Source: Misgurnus anguillicaudatus (Eukaryota > Chordata > Actinopteri > Cypriniformes > Cobitidae). Taken from it: a stretch of DNA of 64,000 bases. Below are positions 53,301 to 59,300 of the stretch, in pieces. The notes under the pieces were generated by a model. That model did not search any database, was not told where the DNA came from, and was given only the letters and a program-made list of their open reading frames with translations. The position numbers and the translations under genes are program-made. Location of the stretch: contig NC_073342.2 of assembly GCF_027580225.2 (NCBI RefSeq), positions 14,335,501 through 14,399,500 on the forward strand. Reading direction: 5' to 3'. Each line of letters begins with the position of its first letter. Position 1 is the first letter of the stretch.

Positions 53301-56300
53301 TGGGTCATGTGTGTGAGTGTATCCATTTACTCAGGTCATGTATAGCCTATTAGATGAATGACTGTTTGTGCTAGTAAATGACAGATCGCAGTTGGGAAAA
53401 TTATGTTATGATTACGCCGCAAAACCACATCTGTAATGTGTCATATACGATCCAGCGTTGCCTAATCATCCCTAAAAGGCAAACAAAATCAAGCTCCGTG
53501 CAAATATCTTCTAACGCGGGCCTATGAGAAAGGAAAAATTAAAGATAAAAGAGGCGGCGAGGACAACTGACAGAAAGCAAAAACACAACAAGGCAATCAG
53601 CCACGATTTTGTGTGACGATGGCGAGCGCTTTGCCAATGCACGCTCTTATCGAACCTCATGCCAGCTATGAAACCAAGCGTGAAAACACCACCACCCTTT
53701 CCTCTCCTGAGATGCATCTTATCATGTCGTGCTGCATTTTTACCAATAAGCAAACATAGGATAACACCGCTGCCTGAATATGGCCACGAACAGAAACAAC
53801 ACAAACAGTCATTCATTGAGCTGTGTAGAAAAGCAGTAAAAAAGTGTGTTGCGACAGGTATATAACAGTCCTACTAAAAAACAGCTAAAACCTAAAATCT
53901 AAGCTGGTTAGCTGGTTTAAGCCGGTCTGCCTCCCAGAAGCCCGACTGCCTCGCAGCCGGGTTTGAAGCCCGACTGCCTCGCAGCCGGGTTTGAAGCCCG
54001 ACTGCCTCGCAGCCGGGTTTGAAGCCCGACTGCCTCGCAGCCGGGTTTGAAGCCCGACTGCCTCGCAGCCGGGTTTGAAGCCCGACTGCCTCGCAGCCGG
54101 GTTTGAAGCCCGACTGCCTCGCAGCCGGGTTTGAAGCCCGACTGCCTCCCAGCCGGGTTTGAAGCCCGACTGCCTCCCAGCCGGGTTTGAAGCCCGACTG
54201 CCTCCCAGCCGGGTTTGAAGCCCGACTGCCTCCCAGCCGGGTTTTAGGCCCGACTGGCTCCCAGCCGGGTTTTAAGCCCGACTGGCTCCCGGCCGGGTTT
54301 TAGGCCCGACTGGCTCCCAGCCGGGTTTTAAGCCCGACTGGCTCCCAGACGGGTTTTAAGCCGGACTGGCTCCCAGCCTGGGTTTAAGCCCGACTGCCTC
54401 CCAGCCGGGTTTTAAGCCCGACTGCCTCCCAGCCGGGTTTTAAGCCCGACTGCCTCCCAGCCGGGTTTTAAGCCCGACTGCCTCCCAGCCGGGTTTTAGA
54501 GCGGACTGACTCCCAGACTGGTTTTAGAGCGGACTGACTCCCAGACGGGTTTTAAAGTGGCTTGGCTCCCAGCCGGTATTTAAAGTGGCTTGGCTCCCAG
54601 CCGGTATTTAAAGCGGACCCCCAGACAGGTTTTTAGTGGCCTGGCTCCCAGCCGGGTTTTAAGCCGGACTGGCTCCCAACCCGGTTTTTAAGCCGGACTG
54701 GCTCCCAGCCGGGTTTTAAGCCGGTACTGGCTACCAGCCGGGTTTTAAGCCGGTACTGGCTACCAGCCGGGTTTTAAGCCGGTACTGGCTCCCAGCCTGG
54801 GTTTAAAGCGGACTGACTCCCAGCCTGGGTTTAAAGCGGACTGACTCCCAGCCTGGGTTTAAAGCGGACTGTCTCCCAGCCTGGGTTTAAAGCGGACTGC
54901 CTCCCAGCCTGGGTTTAAAGCGGACTGTCTCCCAGCCTGGGTTTAAAGCGGACTGACTCCCAGCCTGGGTTTAAAGCGGACTGACTCCCAGCCTGGGTTT
55001 AAGGCGGACTGACTTCCAGCCTGGGTTTAAAGCGGACTGACTCCCAGCCTGGGTTTAAAGCGGACTGACTCCCAGCCTGGGTTTAAAGCGGACTGACTCC
55101 CAGCCTGGGTTTAAAGCTGACTCCCAGCCTGGGTTTAGCCAGTCAAGATAATTTTAGAGGGGTTTTGAAAACTTTTTTGGAAACTGCAACCAAAACAAAT
55201 GCATAGCAGCGCTAAATTCAAAATAGTGCATATTGGTAACTTCAAATCTCATTGGTTCTTCTGTTTCTTGTTACCAAATAACTAGGGATGCACCGAATCC
55301 AGGATTCGGTTTCGGATTCGGCCGAATACTGGGCTTTTTGGCGGGGTTCGGGTTCGGCCGAATCCTAGATTTTTTTTCCACCGAACCGAACCCTAGACTT
55401 GCGCTACGCTGGTCGACGTCACGCAGCCGTTGATTACACACATCGGGTGCTGACGTGGAGATGAGCTTTTTCTTTCGGTCAGCTGGACACACCAAAACTT
55501 TTACACACGGCTGAAAATGCCTTGAGGACCCCAAATGCCAGCTGTTTTTCAGCCGAGCGCTTGGTAGCTGTGATGCTTCAGCTGTGAGCCGGTTGGTTGC
55601 TGTGGTAATGTCCCGCCCCTCCTCCACTGTAATTGGACGGCCGTGTGAAGACTGACATTGACGAGCGGAGCTTCTCACTCAAAGTTAAATATAGTTTTCA
55701 GCGCGGAGCTGCTTGCTTATTGGAAAAACGAGTGTGTCGCAACGCATCGCTTTCATTATGCATAGGCTTATGGTAATTGTCAAAATAGTTTTTCCAACTT
55801 GTCATCCTGGCATAATGTACAGTTAAAATTAAATAAAATGAAAAATACACTGCTGTGGACGTTTGTTACTTTATTAATGTGTTTTACTGTGTTGGAATAA
55901 GGATGCGAGTAGGATTCGGTATTCGGTTTCGGATTCGGCCGAATCTTAAAAGGTGGATTCGGGATTCGGCCGAACCTAAAAAATCTGGATTCGGTGCATC
56001 CCTACAAATAACATAGTCTTATGACATGAAAAAAACAACAAGATTTTAAGATATCAACATTTTCCAGTATTTAAATATCTGTCATATACACCTGGGATGG
56101 CATGAGGGTGAGTAAATAATAAGAAAAGTTTCCTTTTTGAGTGAACTGTTCCTTTAATGTAACGCTTATGGGGACTTTTTATGTCAATAATATTAAATAC
56201 TAGATAAATGTGTCCTGAAAAAAAAACATTTGTCTTCACGGCAGCATTATGCTACAAAGACACACCAGAACACAAGAACACCTGTCAATCATTTTGTGCT

Positions 56301-59300
56301 CTGCAGATTTCTGCCATTTCTAAACAGTGGCAAGTTCAGTGCACAAAGGGGTTTAACAGAGCAAAAATACAAATGAAGCCAAGTCTGGCTTTACAGATAC
56401 TACCAAAAGCAGACTAAAGACATACTATTCTCCAAAGATGGAAGTAAAGACACATGCAAGCATTTTTACATTATTCAAAGGTATAAAACTGACACTTGGC
56501 CAAGCAACAGAGAAGACGAACACGGCCTATAAACTGGAGCCACATAATGTGTCTACATTCAAACACGGAGACGGTGGAATGTCTAACATCGCCAAACTCA
56601 AAATACCAGGTTTAGCATCACTACATAACTCCAAAGAAAACTTTTTGTCAGATATTTGGATGTAATAATCATAATTTTTGTTTGAAAATTCAAGCTGGGT
56701 CAGAAAACTTAACTTGGTAATAAATTAAAAAACACCCACTCTTTTCATCGGATTGTAATTCATCTTTTCACTCCTCCCAACAGTCCCTTCGAGAACGCGA
56801 AAACAATGAATGTGTCTTGAGAACAGACAAGCGTAATTCAGGGGCCCCTGAATGCGCTCGCTCTCGCTCTCAGGGGTTCCCCCCCCTTTCTCTGATCTTA
56901 AGACGGGGCCCCGGCAGAGGTCTCGGAGCGCCATGGTAAATCACTGCTCAAAGCTCCCGCGCGGGTGAAAATAAGAAAATAAAAGCACATGAAGCTGAAA
57001 TTTCTTGGTATGTCTGCTTGAAGATGCCAGACGTGAACTTTCAGAATCATACTGCAGTGTAACGGGATCTTTGCTCTGGAGAACGGATCGCTTACACAGA
57101 CAAATTTTCCCAAACTCAAAGGGGCGTTGAACTCCGCTAAACAGGCTGCTAATGTTTTTTAAATAAAAAACAAGAAGTATGGATGTGTTTCTTTAGGACA
57201 CAAGCCAGGAAAAAGTGTCTGGATCTGTTTTTAATGTCTTCATCATACATCGTACAAAGCGAAATGCATTCTGCGAAAAATGTCTCTCCTCTTGAGTGCC
57301 ATAAGTTTAACTTACAGAAAGACGGATAATAAAAATGTGAAAAACACAGGTTACATTTACATGTATGCATCAGTATTTGTGTTTCCTGGCATCTAACACA
57401 TTAACTTTTGTGCAACTGAGCTACAGGAACAATAAATATTTAAACAAAATTCATAACTGTGATCATTTCCATTTGATACTGGTATCGTAGTTATTGATTT
57501 ACAATAGCACAAGTTAAAGATTGATGATAGACCAATAAACAAATCTAAATGCTTTGAAACAACATTGTTCATTGACATTTCACAACTTTTTTAAAGACGT
57601 CAAATAAATCTTTGATGTCCCCAGAGTACGCATGTGACGTTCTTACTCAAAATATATCATATAGGTAATTTATTATAACATGTTTAAACACTTTGTAGGT
57701 GTAAGCAGAAATGTGCCATTTTTGATCTGATCTCCGCACTAAATAGCAGTGCTGTGGTTGAATAGTCCAGATTGAGAGGCGGAATTAACCCCTTCTGACA
57801 TCACAAGGGGAGCCAAATTTCAATTACCTATTTTTTCACATGCTTGTAGAGAATGGTTTACCAAAACTAAGTTACTGGGTTGATCCTTTTCACTTTTTTT
57901 AGGTTTGTACAAGCACTGGGGACCAAATTATAGCACTTAAGTCAGATTTTCATGATATGTCCCCTTTAAGATTCAGAATTAGCAGATATTATTCTCTACA
58001 AGTGGATAAAGCAAGAAACAGAAAATGGGTATTACCCAATATGTCTCAAGCCAAGTACGTGAGCGCACACTAAGCCGGGGCTTAAGCAATGCAAGCGAGA
58101 CAGATCTCTCTGAACTCGAGTTACATGTTGCATATAAACACGCCAACTCGTCGGCAAAGTCGGAGAGGACACCCAAGTAGGATAGCTGACTCTCGGCCCG
58201 ACACGGCACCCTGGGGGTAAACTGTACTGTATGCCACACGACAGGCAGGCACAGAACGAAAAACCTTTTACCAAACGCTACATTGCATCCCAAGCTTCCT
58301 TAGGAAGACGTTTTATTAGCCCGTAAATAAACAACCTGGGCACTCATTTATAAATGTCAAAGATTGACAGACACGTGCAAAGACCACCCAAAGTCCAAGG
58401 GTTGGGGAACGCACGGAAGAACAGGAAATGAATTATTTAAAAACTCACCTATGGGCAGGGTTCAGTGCTATGGCCCTGGGCTGGTCCAGATCTTGCCAAA
58501 AGAGGACCTTGCGAGAGGTGCCGTCCAGGTTCGCCACTTCTATGCGGTTGGTCTCCGAGTCGGTCCAGTAGAGTTTGCGGCCGAGCCAATCGCAGGCTAA
58601 GCCGTCGGGGGAATCTAGACCTGAAACCACCACGGTCTGCCCTCTGCCCAGTATGGGCTCCTTCATAACTGCAAGACAAGGCCTTCATTCAGTTTCACAG
58701 AAGTATTATCAGTTTAAACATTCCTCAAATGTTTTATTCGGCCTCCGGATAAACATATATGATTTCTGCAGTGCAATTAATGTCTGCAAAAGAAAGCTAT
58801 ACATAACATACCAGTTAATGGAGATTGGATTTAATTCGACACTGTGCTAACTAAGTTGTTTCTACTCTGATCTCTTATTAAAGTGATAACAAATGACAAG
58901 TTAAGAAGCATATCTCCAGGTTTTTATTAACTAAAAAAAACTTTTATGTTCTTATAAACATCCCATATGCACCAATTTATTAACATGTAATTTTAACTTA
59001 TTTTTTTCTGATGCGGAAGAAGATTATGATTTATTTTATGATGTGAAGAACGAATTTTGAAAGGCAGTAATGCCAGTTAATAATGAAAAAAAAAAAAACA
59101 GAAAGATGATCTTACAGGGAGAAGAGACATTGTAGTATGTCTGTTTAATAGCTTCCTCGCTGACATCCGTCCAAAAAATCAGTCCCTCCGAAAAGAGGAA
59201 GTCCACTGCAGCCGCATCCTCGAGTTCGCTGACGACCACGACGGATTCCGCCCGGGCTACTTCAGCATCCACAAGTCGGACATCTCGCCGGTTGGCAAAG

